Positions 12,274-23,657 of a stretch of DNA of 64,000 bases are shown here, one piece after another. How positions within the stretch are numbered: position 1 is the stretch's first letter; each line of letters begins with the position of its first letter. The stretch lies in the NCBI RefSeq assembly GCF_019279795.1, contig NC_056733.1:1995957804-1996021803 (forward strand), written 5' to 3'. Under the pieces are notes generated by a model. It did not search any database and was not told where the DNA came from. It worked only from the letters and a program-made list of their open reading frames with translations. This DNA comes from Protopterus annectens. Lineage: Eukaryota > Chordata > Ceratodontiformes > Protopteridae. The position numbers and the translations under genes were made by a program.

Positions 12274-12787
12274 TTACTAATCAAGAGAACAGTCTTTAAA
12301 TATACTAACCAATTATACTTAATTGAATTCAATCAAATAATTCATTTGAATCAAGCAAGTAGTCATGGTGACTATTACAATGTTGTTGGCTCAAACCATT
12401 CATAATAACTACTGCTATCTAAAAATCCTGAAACGTTGTTAAACTAAAATATATTTATACAGTGTAAAAAATATGTAAACATATATAGATATGTAAGTGA
12501 AAATGTAAAAGTTATGTATATATTAGTGTATAAAAATATGTATATATTTGTATATAAGATATCTGTAATATATATGAATAAGAAATCATAAAAGTCATAA
12601 AGTAGTAGTAAATAAATTCATAAGAAGGTCATAAAAAATAACAAGTCCATATAAAGACAAGAATAACAATATGAAATAAATAATAAAATATATATGTATA
12701 TGAGTCTTATCATATGTCCCAGTGCTACCTAGTATTTGCGTGCAATTAATACTGTCTTAACACTTATACATTTATTTAAACCAGGTT

Positions 12788-15700
12788 CTATATGCGCTCG
12801 TAATTTAAAAATCCAACACAGTTCAATAGATTCTGGTTCTTATTATTCCCCCCTCTCTTATTTTTAGTTATCAGTTGTAATACTCTAAACTCAAAAATAT
12901 GATCTTTAAAACTACTTATATGTTTCGCCAAAGCATTTTGTTGATTATTTCTCTTTATATCATATATGTGATTATACATCCTGTTTTTTAATTTCCTGGA
13001 TGTCATCCCTATGTAAAACGCTGAACAGCGTGTACAGGTTGCTAAATATATAAGATTTTCATCTTCGCAGCTGGCATGGAATCTAGATTTAAATCTATAA
13101 TTAATAGTGGGATGAACAAAATCTTTTTCCTTCAAAATAAACTTGCACATGTTGCATTTATTGCAAGGATAAGTACCCAACCTATCATAGTGTCCAATGG
13201 TGCTACTATTAAATTCATCATGATGGTGTTCAGTACATAAAATTATTTTTAAATTCTTACTATTTCTGTACGTAAAAGAAGGAGTATTACCTACTAGAGA
13301 CAGAATCTTGGGGTCAGCAATAAGTACCTGCCAATTCTTATTGATAATATATATGATATTTTTATTATCATTAGTATATCTGGTAATAAAAGTAGTTTTG
13401 ATGACTCTACCTGTATTTGGTCTATCTCCTGCATGACTGGTGACTCCCCCGATGTAAATGTTTTTGTCTCCAGGGGCATCCATGACAATTTCCTTGATTC
13501 TACTTAACATAGAAACCAGATAGTCCCTGTCTGACAATAAGCTATACATGGCATTCAGTTGTTGTTGCCTATTAAGATCTTCTTTGCAAATTCTCATAAT
13601 TCTAAGGTATTGTCCCTTTACTATATTGGAGAAAACAAATCTAGGATGCATGCTACTGAAGTGCAATAGTGCATTTTTCCAGCAAGGTTTTCTATATAAA
13701 GTGGTAGAAATGTTGCCCTGTTTATCCTTCATTATGCTTATATCCTAGAAATTTATTATGTTGCAGGAAAATTCGAGAGAGAATCTTAAAAAATCAGTAG
13801 TGGATTCTAGATAATTAATGAAGGCTTGTAATGGTTCTATACTGTCTTTCCAGAAAAATAGAACATCATCAACAAATCTTCTATACAACAAAACATTCTT
13901 AAAAAATGTACTGTCAAACATAAATTTCCTTTCCCATTGGTGTAATACAAGGTTTGCATACGAATTTGCACATGGGGTCCCCATGGCGACCCCCCATTTT
14001 TGTGCATATAACATGTCTCTATATATAAAAAAATGATTGGACAATACTAATTCCAAAAGTGCACATATCAGAATGATCTGTTCATTATTAAAGTTTTCCA
14101 ATGTACATAAATATTCCCTTATTGCTTCTATACCAAAATCATTAGGAACAGATGTAAATAAATTTTTCACATCAAGTGTCACCAGTATGCAAGACGATAA
14201 ACATTCTATGTCATTAGGGAGGTTATTTAAATCCTTAATAAGTTGATAGCTATCTTTAAGAATTACAGGTATATTCCTAACCACTGGCCCCAGTAAACTT
14301 TCCAAATAGTTGGAAATTCTCTCCGTAACCCAGCCATCACCTACCACTATGGGTCTCATTGGGGGGGGGGGGTAGAATGCATTTGTGCATCTTCAGTAGT
14401 CCTTTTATATAAGGTATCAATGGAAATTCAACCAAAAAATATTCATATAATTCTTGTGTGACCTGTCTGCACATTAGCAAATTATATAAATTGTCATATA
14501 CTCTCATAATCAATTTAGTCAGATATTCAGGGTCAACTTTCAAATATGTACTAGTATCTTGTAACACATCCATCATGGATGTATGATAATCATCTTTATT
14601 AAGTAAAACCAAGCCCCCCCCCCTTGTCAGCTGGTTTGATAGTTAATTCAGAGTTATGGGAGAGGTTATACAAAGATGCTTGTTGCTCCTTGTTCAAATT
14701 GAAGTAGGTACATTTACGTTCATGTTTTTTAAAATAGCTGTACAAGTCATTCTCACATAACCGTATAGAGCATTCAACATTAGCTGGAAATGGAGGCGTA
14801 AAAGAGCTTTTACATTTAAATCTATTTATATTCTGTGTAGATCTGACATTATCATTATTGAACAACAATTTGAGTGCAATTGTACGTCCAAATAGACGCA
14901 AATCAGTCAACAGTTCACTTAGATCACTACCTTGTGACGGTATAAAAGATAAGCCTTTGTTCAGTAACGAATAGTCTGTTTCAGTGAGTTCGAACCTGGA
15001 TAAGTTAAAAACCAGTTGAGTCAATTCCTGATTCTTCATTCGTTGGTCTTGAATCCTCCTGAAAACTTCCGCTTCCTCCGTCCCCGACTGTGTGACCTGT
15101 CTCTGAAGGGTTCGCGAAGTTTGACTGGGTATGGTAAAAAACTTGCTGAACCTTTGCCCAACGCTTTTGGTCTAGCTCCTAAACCGTTGATTTCCTTTTG
15201 TTCAATTAATGCTTGCTGATTAGGCGGTGGTGTAGCTGCTGATGATGTGATATTCGAAGGTAACATATCACTTAAAGGCACAATAGGTATGCCGGAATCA
15301 GTAACATTGTTACTGTCAGCAGCTCCATGAATATTCGGTGTATCATTATGTAGGACCTTATTATTGTTGTTGAAGGAAGAGTTACACTTTTCAACATATC
15401 TATTATCAGAAGTTGCCTGGCTGGTCGTTGAAATATTCTTCGACCAGACAAAAACCTGTCCTGTAGAGAAATCTCTATAGTCCCGTTGCAACCTCCGATA
15501 TTTGGTTTGTTGTAGCCTATCACTATAAGCAGCTACTTGAGCATATAAATTCTCCAGTTTTCTTGCAAATGTCACATTCTTAAAGCGAGCTCGTATATCT
15601 GTATTCAACGCTTCTACCTTCCGCATGAGCTCAGCTTCAATTGGTGAAAAATAATCAATCAATAATTTCATATAATTGTTGCTTAGTTCTAAATTCAATT

Positions 15701-16046
15701 TTTGCCATCTACTGAGCAACTCTGGATGACTGTCACCATACGGAGGCATGCACAAAACTCTCATGCCTCGAGGTACAATCTGAAAATGTAGACTAGCCTC
15801 CATGTGTCGCCTCTGCCAAATGAGTCTTTGTAGTTTGTATTAGCTATTTTCTAATTCTCTGCTTAAATCATTAAACTCACTTAGATTATTAACAGTACCT
15901 GTTGTAGGTGGCAATGAAAACGGATGTAGCTCCAAAGTGAGTAAAGGGTTATTGCCCAGTTCAAGGATGTCATTCCATTTCTGATTTAAGTTCGTAGGTT
16001 CAGGATTATAGTCCAATTCAACATTAGGAGTGTTGGAAGACTCCAT
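12788..16046 (-). pseudogene. PLE-B polyprotein (RT plus GIY-YIG endonuclease), nearly complete
   Basis: Reading starts near 16046 (MESSNTPN...) and runs through an N-terminal region (15803-15036, RWQKLNLELSNNYMKLLI near its start, basic C-end), then IKPADKGGG (RT entry), LVTLDVKNLFTSVP (motif A), GVAMGTPCANSYANL (motif B) and YRRFVDDVLFFW (motif C). A CNKCNMCKF linker and a GIY-YIG domain (LIYLATC...FYIGMTSR...NRMYNH) complete it. Breaks: a stop near 15840, a change of frame near 15037, shifts at the C/G runs near 14618 and 14361, and a TAG near 13747 where the partial copy has TTG. Apart from these it is well preserved. GIY-YIG endonuclease is the nicking domain of this retroelement class; it is not a host SLX1 gene. 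Confidence 0.85.
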
Positions 16047-16085
16047 AGTGTGATCGCTGCTGACACCAAACGAAAAAAGGCAATG

Positions 16086-17763
16086 AAGTGAAATAAGGTA
16101 CAGCTGCTCTCCAAAGGTCCCGATTCCAGAAAAGAAACCAAACAATACCGAAAATACAGGACAAGACCACCACTACAATGCACATAAAATTCCAAGGTTT
16201 TTATTGTAGACAAAAATGAGCGCTTTCACATGCCACACACTGCACGCTTCATCAGATTTCATTTACTAATCAAGAGAACAGTCTTTAAATATACTAACCA
16301 ATTATACTTAATTGAATTCAATCAAATAATTCATTTGAATCAAGCAAGTAGTCATGGTGACTATTACAATGTTGTTGGCTGAAACCATTCATAATAACTA
16401 CTGCTATCTAAAAATCCTGAAACGTTGTTAAACTAAAATATATTTATACGGTGTAAAAAATATGTAAACATATATAGATATGTAAGTGAAAATGTAAAAG
16501 TTATGTATATATTAGTGTATAAAAATATGTATATATGTATATAAGATATCTGTAATATATATGAATAAGGAATCATAAAAGTCATAAAGTAGTAGTAAAT
16601 AAATTCATAAGAAGTTCATAAAAAATAACAAGTCCATATAAAGACAAGAATAACAATATGAAATAAATAATAAAATATATATGTATATGAGTCTTATCAT
16701 ATGTCCCAATGCTACCTAGTATTTGCGTGCAATTAATACTGGCTTAACACTTATAAATTGATTTAAACCAGGTTCTATATGCGCTCGTAATTTAAAAATC
16801 CAACACAGTTCAATAGATTCTAGATGGTTCTTATTATTCCCCCCTCTCTTACTTTTAGTTATCAGTTGTAATACTCTAAACTCAAAAATATGATCTTTAA
16901 AACTACTTATATGTTTCGCCAAAGCATTCTGTTGATTATTTCTCTTTATATCATATATGTGATTATACATCCTGTTTTTTAATTTCCTGGATGTCATCCC
17001 TACATAAAACGCTGAACAGCGTGTACAGGTTGCTAAATATATAAGATTTTCATCTTCGCAGCTGGCATGGAATCTAGATTTAAATCTATAATTAATAGTG
17101 GGATGAACAAAATCTTGTTCCTTTGAAATAAACTTGCACATGTTGCATTTATTGCAAGGATAAGTACCCAACCTATCATAGTGTCCAATGGTGCTACTAT
17201 TAAATTCATCATGATGGTGTTCAGTACATAAAATTCTTTTTAAATTCTTACTATTTCTGTAAGTAAAAGAAGGAGTATTACCTACTAGAGACAGAATCTT
17301 GGGGTCAGCAATAAGTACCTGCCAATTCTTATTGATAATATATATGATATTTTTATTATCATTAGTATATCTGGTAATAAAAGTAGTTTTGATGACTCTA
17401 CCTGTATTCGGTCTATCTCCTGCATGACTGGTGACTGCCCCGATGTAAATGTTTTTGTCTCCAGGGGCATCCATGACAATTTCCTTGATTCTACTTAACA
17501 TAGAAACCGGATAGTCCCTGTCTGACAATAAGCTATACATGGCATTAAGTTGTTGTTGCCTATTAAGATCTTCTTTGCAAATTCTCATAATTCTAAGGTA
17601 TTGTCCCTTTACTATATTGGAGAAAACAAATCTAGGATGCATGCTACTGAAGTGCAATAGTGCATTTTTCCAGCAAGGTTTTCTATATAAAGTGGTAGAA
17701 ATGTTGCCCTGTTTATCTTTCATTATGCTTATATCCAAGAAATTTATTATGTTGCAGGAAAAT
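16086..17763 (-). pseudogene. PLE-B 5'-truncated upstream copy (GIY-YIG part)
   Basis: A continuous frame (16716 to about 17765) carries the end of the RT region (SCNIINFLDISIMKDKQG), the CNKCNMCKF linker and a complete GIY-YIG domain (LIYLATC...FYVGMTSR). It preserves TTG at the codon that is TAG in the full copy and extends further at its C-terminus (ending near 16716). It provides the upstream pseudo-LTR of PLE-B. Confidence 0.85.
16211..16262 (-). ncRNA. hammerhead ribozyme motif 3 (PLE-B pseudo-LTR)
   Basis: Same architecture as the motif at 12222-12273 on the minus strand: CTGATGA, extra A, stem II GCGTGC/GCATGT, loop AGTGTGTG, GAAA, GCGC, TC, stem I. Stem II here has G:T where the sister has A:C. 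Both derive simply from an ancestral A:T pair. Confidence 0.7.
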
Positions 17764-17781
17764 GTGAAATGTGAGAATGTG

Positions 17782-18660
17782 AGAATGTGAAAGGTTGTCA
17801 AAAATGTTTATAGTGAGAGGTTACCCACATAATATGATCAGAGATCTTTGTGATGAGGTGACACAGAAACATTCCTCAGGTCACTTTAACCCTATATTAG
17901 GTGAAAGAATTCTAGCAGAGGTTGGTAATAACTTGGAAATAAGTGATCTGGTAGATCTAAACAGTACACCATATGGGATGGATACTGCTTCACCTTCTGA
18001 GAATAATACTGAGCATAAATTCTCACATGTTTTTACTACTGTATTTAATACAGATAGTAATCATGTTAAAGATATAATGTGTAGGAAGTGGGCAATAATT
18101 AGAATGGAATATGATATTACCAAGGTTTTAGGTAACAACCCTGTTTTTCTATATAAAAACAGGTCTAAATCTTAAGAATATTTTTAAAAGAATAACTGAA
18201 CCAAAGAAATATCAGAGCATGGTAAAATGTAGTGCCTGTCTCTTTTGCAGATATGTTATCAAAAAAAAGTGAAGTTACAGTCAATAATTATTATATTAGG
18301 ATCCATGGTAAACCTAATTGCAATTTATCTAAGGTGATTTATTGTGCTATATATTCGGTTTGCCCTTCTTTCTACGTGGGCAAAACCAAAAGTAAATTAA
18401 AGTGCAGAATGGCTGAACACTTTAGTGATATTAGGTTAAAAAAGGATCCAAACACCTTAGTTAGTCATATTTTACAAAATCATGGCCACACCTTCAAATT
18501 TATTGTTTTAGATACATTAAATGTATCAGCGTGAGGTGCGGCATGGCCTATCTTCTTAGGAAAAAACGGAGCTTATGTGGCAAATAAGACTGAATGCCCG
18601 TTTTTGGCCAGGGTTAAATGGGGTGGAATCTATTAAATGTCTTCTTAAACTTAAGGCTTT
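17782..18660 (+). pseudogene. PLE-A C-terminal part with GIY-YIG domain
   Basis: The first ~525 bp duplicates 11572-12096 at about 98% identity (around ten differences). Coding from 17795 continues through a CSACLFC linker motif into a GIY-YIG domain at 18300-18450 (VIYCAIYSVCPSFYVGKT...KCRMAEHF). After a frame break near 18534 comes the family's C-terminal signature (ELMWQIRLNARFWPGLNG). An internal TAA near 18174 also breaks the frame. Confidence 0.8.
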
Positions 18661-18887
18661 ACATAGATAATTTAAATGTTTAATGCTGATACTTTGGTCC
18701 ATTTACATTATTTAGGCATTTCAGTCTGAATTAGCTTTCATTCAATGCAGTTACCACACCTTTTAGGAAGTGTGTCAAGTTTGTAATATTTGATTGGAGC
18801 TTTTGGTGAGGGTGTGTTACATGTCATAAACTACTATGCAATTTGATTGGGCATTAGTGACTTAAATACCCTATTGTACACGATTGT

Positions 18888-18940
18888 GTTATCTGATGAA
18901 GTTCCTTTTAATATAATTTCGGAATGAAAGCGCTTATCTT
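18888..18940 (+). ncRNA. hammerhead ribozyme motif 4 (PLE-A 3' end)
   Basis: CTGATGA (18893-18899), extra A, stem II GTTCC/GGAAT with an AT-rich loop, GAAA (18926-18929), GCGC, TT. Stem I is weak (about two pairs), so activity is doubtful. It lies in the 3' end of PLE-A just after the GIY-YIG coding region. Confidence 0.55.
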
Positions 18941-19146
18941 TTTAAGTGGAATTTTATATTGGTTGTATGTTCTAAATTTTATTAAAGCTGTTGTTACAAC
19001 ATTGTTGCATTTTTTGAAAACATCCAGGGTTGCTGTTTTTATTCGTATTTGTAGTTATACATACAATGGAGAATTTGGATATGACTTAGAAGGAACAAAT
19101 CAGCTGTAATTAATCACATATTTGCTCTCCTTTGTTTGCAGAGGTA

Positions 19147-19346
19147 GTCAGTATGTATAGAAGCAAGGTCACAGGCCAACAACAATTCAACATCAGCTTG
19201 AAACATTCATAATAACTGGGTGCCCAGAAGATGACTACTGGATACTGTCCTATTGTTTTCTATTCAAGAAAGTAACTGTACAGCCACTACAGTGGTGTAG
19301 CAGGGTAAAGCTCTGACTATGGCCCAGCTAACCAGGGTCCAATTAG
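19147..19346. repeat. dispersed ~200 bp repeat, copy 2
   Basis: Matches 6217-6427 in the same orientation, starting GTCAGTATGTATAGAAGC and ending near CCAATTAG. The flanks differ from those of copy 1, so this is an interspersed family rather than a segmental duplication. Confidence 0.7.
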
Positions 19347-20106
19347 AGTTGCAAGTGAATGACAGAGTGGCAGGGAAGGGATGGGCATGCCCATTCAAGG
19401 TGGGAGGGTGCGTGTTGATAAACTCCCTAAGGAAAGTTATGGCCCAAAGAAGGGAGTTGCTCTCAAATATAATCAACAAGAGTGGGACGGTGGCCGGGGA
19501 AAAGGTGGATGGGTCATAAGAAAAGTTACTCAAAGTGTGCATTAATACTTGATGTAGCATTTTGAAGTATTGCTAATAGAGGAGAGTGCAGAAAATGAGC
19601 TCTAGATTTCTACTTGATGTTTTTTATCTGAGAAAATACCTGTTCACAAAAAATATGCTTCCTTTTAATACAATATATCTACATGTAAGTCTTAGCAGAT
19701 TGGAATATGATTCAGTAGAAATATATTGGTTATAAAAAGTAATGGTATCTGTCTAAGAAAATGCTTTGCTCAACAACTTTGGTTCTATGAGCCAAAGCAT
19801 TCCAGACGGAATCAGTCAGCAGCCATAATCTCATTGAATCCAAAGGGGTCTAAATATCTTCACACTATCTGTGTTTTGTGTGAAATCTGCAGACCTTTCA
19901 TTAATGCATGTGTCAAGACACTAAGAAATTCAGAGTACTTGCTATGCTCCACTGTATTCACAGGCTATGTTGATAGTGTTGGAAAGAGAACACTTTTATT
20001 CTGCAGTAACTGGCTTTGCAACAGCTCTTCTTTCTAGATAAATGAAGCAATGTGCTAACACATTTTGTAGATAAGCTGGCCTTTCCATGAAGTTTAACAT
20101 TCTTCT
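19347..20106. other. unassigned DNA
   Basis: No coding exon or named repeat was recognised. Confidence 0.4.
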
Positions 20107-20437
20107 TTTGGCTTTTCCCAGTTAGGGGTTGCCACAGCAGATCACCTGTCTGCTCATGACTGGCAGTAGAGTTTTACAGTGCCAAGTTGCCAGCCTGCAG
20201 CCCGGCACCCAACTTTCCACGGAAGGCACATGCCTAGGGCCAATTTAGAGTGTCCAATCTACCTACAGCATGTCTTTGGGATGTGGGAGGAAACCAGAGC
20301 ACCCGGAGGAAACCCACGTGGCCACAGGGAGGGCATGCAGACTCCACACAGAAGGCACCCCAGCCGAGGATCGAACTGGAGAACCACTTGCTGTGAGGCG
20401 ACAACACTAACCACTGCACCACCATGGCTGCCCCCAT
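20107..20437 (-). mobile_element. tRNA-derived SINE, copy 1
   Basis: On the minus strand the head reads GGCAGCCATGGTGGTGCAGT then GGTTAGTGTTGTCGCCTCAC (A box) and CAGTTCGATCC (B box). A body with CCTCCGGGTGCTCTGGTTTCC and CCCAAAGACATG follows, ending near 20107. The same arrangement recurs at 41.69 and 62.74 kb. The body phrases are common in fish and amphibian interspersed repeats; I do not assign a formal name. Confidence 0.8.
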
Positions 20438-20966
20438 GGAGTTTAATTCAACTCAGCTAAATATTTAGTTATGTGCACTGTAAATGCCAAATTATTGAAC
20501 CATACACCTGTCATAAAAAACATCATATAACTTCATCTGTCATAAGTGGTGTACTATTTTCCCTAAGTGCTCAAAACCTGGCTGGAGTGGCACATTTAAC
20601 TAAGCTGGAGAAATTGGGTAAAATAAATAACATCCCCATATTTAGATTGAACTTCCCAAAGAAACAATTGAAACTGTCTGTGATTAAAGCTTCTGGAGCT
20701 ACTAAAGTTTACTTTTGCAACTATACTTTCCATGATGTGCTGCATTTTAAGAGATGTAGCACAAAATGCTCCTGTGAACGAGACAGTGGTAGATGACAAT
20801 TTAATAAGGCACAGAATTAAGCATTAATGTTACAAAACCATTAATCTTGCCTATCATTTACGAGGATCCAACTGTTGTTAAACCTGCAAGCTTATTTAGA
20901 GGCAAATAAATTTATCCAAAACTTGTGTTACCTCTTCATATACACATCTTCCTGTTATGTGTTTCA
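20438..20966. other. unassigned DNA
   Basis: Nothing recognised. Confidence 0.4.
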
Positions 20967-21499
20967 TGGACCACATTTCAGTGGGGTATGGTGAGACAGT
21001 CAACAGATTTATTTATTTATATTATTTGTTTATTTATTTATTGCCTTTATAGACCACATTTCAGTGGGGTATGGTGAGACAGTCAACAGCTTTATTTATT
21101 TATTTATTGTATTTGTTTATTTATTTATTGCCTTTTGTTTTCCAGGATGGTCCAATTGGGCAATCATTCCCATTTTCTATGGAAGCTCTGGGAGAAAAGC
21201 TCCATTAAAATTACAAAAGTTACAAAACATTTATAGAGAAAAGAAGAATTTCAGTTGTTTTTAACAATAGAAATGGGGTCTTATAATCATGCAATAAATA
21301 ATACAATCATGACAAAGGTTAATACAGTCTGATTTCTGTAGGGGTGTTTATACAATAATAAACAGGTTGCATTTACATATATAGCAATATGCACATTTCA
21401 TCTATATAGGAGTGATGAAAAGCAGTATACATTTATAAATATAGACAGGATTAATTTACATTTACAGGATAAGGTAGGAGAGTTGAAGAGTGAGGGGTT

Positions 21500-23657
21500 G
21501 GTGATAGTCTAGAGTTCTGAAAGAAAGAGAGTTAGTCAGGGTGTGAATAAGAAAAGAGCCAGGAGGAATTTAGGTTATGCTGAAAGCTAGATGCACAGCT
21601 GTCCTATTTCAGTGGGATAGGCAGAAAGTTCTACTGACTGGGTACATAGGATGGGTATAGTGGGTCTCCAGCTGTATTACAGTATTTGGTAGTTATTATT
21701 AGGCTCCAATTACCCAAGTGAAGACAACATGATGGAGAGTAGTGCTTGAGAATATTTTGTAGAGTAGGGCATAAGAGCATGTGTGTGGTGTCTGTAATAT
21801 TTTGTGGGCAATTTGAAGATGAGTGAATCTAAGGTGATTAGGTAGTTTTAGCAAGCTCAGCTTCTTTAGTGTTAATCAGTGCTGCATACTGTAGGATGCA
21901 TTAGATGCAAACTTGGCTGTTTCATTAAAACATGCCTCTGATTTATTTAGAAGGGTGGCTTGAATGTTGGTTAGTATAGCCGATGCATAGTGAAGGGAGG
22001 AGAGAAGGTAGGATGAAGCTAAGGATTTTCTTGATGAGTCTGTAAGGTAGGGCTTGTATTGGGAGAGAAAGCCCAGTTTTTGGTGAATTTACTTGATGAC
22101 CTGGGTGATATGCAGGTCAAACCTTAGGTTATTGTCTATTATGGCTCCTAGTTGTTTGGTATTTGTTATAGTTTCTAGGGTGGTGGTGTTTGTTGAAGTA
22201 ATATTAAAGGGTGTACAGGTTGTTGAAAGAGATCTGGGTTTGAAAAGCATTAATTTTGTTTTTTTGGCATTTAAAATTAGCTGACGAGCCTTTAGCCATG
22301 GTTCTATGGAAGGGAAGGAGTCTTGAGTCATTTGTTGAAGTAGTGGAAGGGTTGAGATTGAACAGATGATGATAGCATTGTCGGCATATTATACTAGGGT
22401 GGCAGGTTTGCTGACTTTGTGTTGGTTGTTTGTGTAAACATTGAAATGTTCTGGGCCTAGAACTGACCCTTGTGTTACATTAATATAAACAGGAAGGAAA
22501 GGAATATGTCCTGATTCCATTTTATGGCCTGTTGTCTGTTGGAGAGTTAGGTACAGAATTAAGTAAGAGCTGATTGAAACAATGATAGGGAAGATAGTTC
22601 ATTGATTAGGAGTTGGTAGGATACATGACAAATGTTTTTTACAGATCCGGGGACAAGGAGAAAATCTGATTACCAGGTTCCCTATTAGAAGACCAAAGAC
22701 ACATTCTTTCACATGTGTCTTAGTCAAACTCAAAAGCCTGAAGTGGCAAAATATCGAAGCGGCTTTTAAGCGAATTCTTTCCCTGGGAAAGAATTTGCTT
22801 GGCCGCTTTGTTACTTTGTCGTTTTCGGCACTGTAGTGCAGTCTCAGAGTTGGTATATTTAAGTAGGGGGTGGGGGGCACAGTCCCCCACTTAATGTAAT
22901 GTTTCAAGTGTTTTATTTTTTTTTTTTGTTGGAACAGCGATTTCTTTTCCCTAGGAAAGAAATTGCTGTTCTGACAGTTTGAAATTGTAAGCTTTAGCTT
23001 ACATAGGGTTGATTAATCACCGTTCCCTTTTTTAAGCGTTCGGTGATCTAATATAGACCCGATTACCATTGCTTCTGTTGGTATTTATGGTTTCTGAAAA
23101 ACTAAGCAGAGCTGTTGACATGATGAGGTGTAGCTGAAAGCCATGTTGTGTAGGGGAGAGTAGTTTGTTTATGAGATGGGTTAGGAGTTGAGAGCATATG
23201 CATCTTTCTAAGATTTTGTTCAGAGGGGAGAGAATTGCAATATGGTGTTAAGTGGAGAGGTCTGTGGCTGATCCACCTTTATGAACTGATATATGATTAT
23301 GATTTTTTTTCCAGATAGTGGGTACCTAGTTTTCTGTAATAGATCCATTTATGAGTATTGAGATCGGGTATGACAGGATGTCAGCAGCTAACTTAAGGTA
23401 TTCGGGTGGGAGCTTGTTAGCAGCTGGTGCAGTGGTTTTCAGTAGTTGAAGGTAATTTTTGATCGCTGAGGTAGGTATTTGGTGGAAAGAAAAGAGAGGG
23501 CTATTGCGAGTATTGTTGGTTTGGACAGAAAAGTGGGAGGGTGGATTAGATTCTAGTAAAACGAGGACAGATTGAATGACGTGTGTGTGCTGAATTAGGT
23601 GGTTATGGGGTCTGTGTCATTTGTTGTAGGGGATGGGGTGATGGGCTGACCAGTGTG
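21500..23657 (-). pseudogene. L2-like LINE reverse transcriptase remnant
   Basis: Minus-strand coding fragments flank the MITE. The best piece (22089-22331) shows the post-catalytic RT region (LILNAKKTKLMLFKP, TKQLGAIIDNNLRFDLHI). Just upstream (about 22380) the catalytic motif reads YADN instead of YADD. Sequence at 23061-23657 is the more N-terminal RT. Many stops are present. Confidence 0.65.
22676..23060. mobile_element. 385 bp MITE with 8 bp target duplication
   Basis: GATTACCA flanks both sides (22668-22675 and 23061-23068). Termini are GGTTCCCTATTAGA at the left and the complement of GGGTCTATATTAGA at the right. The interior has paired TTCTTTCCCTGGGAAAGAA-like palindromes and the shared core at 22841-22895. 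It has no coding capacity. An 8-9 bp duplication with G-rich ends suggests a Mutator-like or hAT-like mobiliser. Confidence 0.85.

Larger units (their letters stand above)
12097..17781 (-). mobile_element. Penelope-like element PLE-B with tandem pseudo-LTR copy
   Basis: On the minus strand a complete copy (16085 down to 12097) is preceded by a 5'-truncated copy (17763 down to 16086). The block AAGTGAAATAAGGTACAGCT occurs at both 12097 and 16086, marking two 3' ends. A complete copy behind a 5'-truncated tandem copy is the classical Penelope layout, in which the shared part acts as a pseudo-LTR. The two copies differ at few positions over ~1.68 kb, so they are similar in age. A short run of GAGAATGT repeats (17772-17790) marks the right junction. 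Confidence 0.85.
8945..19055 (+). mobile_element. Penelope-like element PLE-A, split by PLE-B
   Basis: A Penelope-like retroelement on the plus strand. A ~55 bp block near its start (8991-9040, CATCCAGGGTTGCTGTTTTT) recurs at its end (about 18998-19045), consistent with terminal repeats. Between them lie an N-terminal region, RT, a linker with a CxxCxxC motif, a GIY-YIG domain and a 3' hammerhead motif. PLE-B (12097-17781, minus) interrupts it, and ~525 bp of PLE-A is present on both sides (11572-12096 and about 17782-18306). Flanks TAGTGATACATA (left) and TAGTTATACATA (right) could be a decayed target duplication. Stops and frame breaks show it is dead. Confidence 0.85.

Noticed and set aside
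12788-18534. GIY-YIG proteins as host structure-specific nucleases
   Set aside because: The domains follow RT motifs and CxxCxxC linkers inside PLE copies with pseudo-LTRs, so they belong to retroelements.
20179-20460. Open frames with apparent protein-like composition in the SINE at 20.1 kb
   Set aside because: The same frames arise in the other copy at 62.9 kb because the repeat is GC-richer; they carry no domain.
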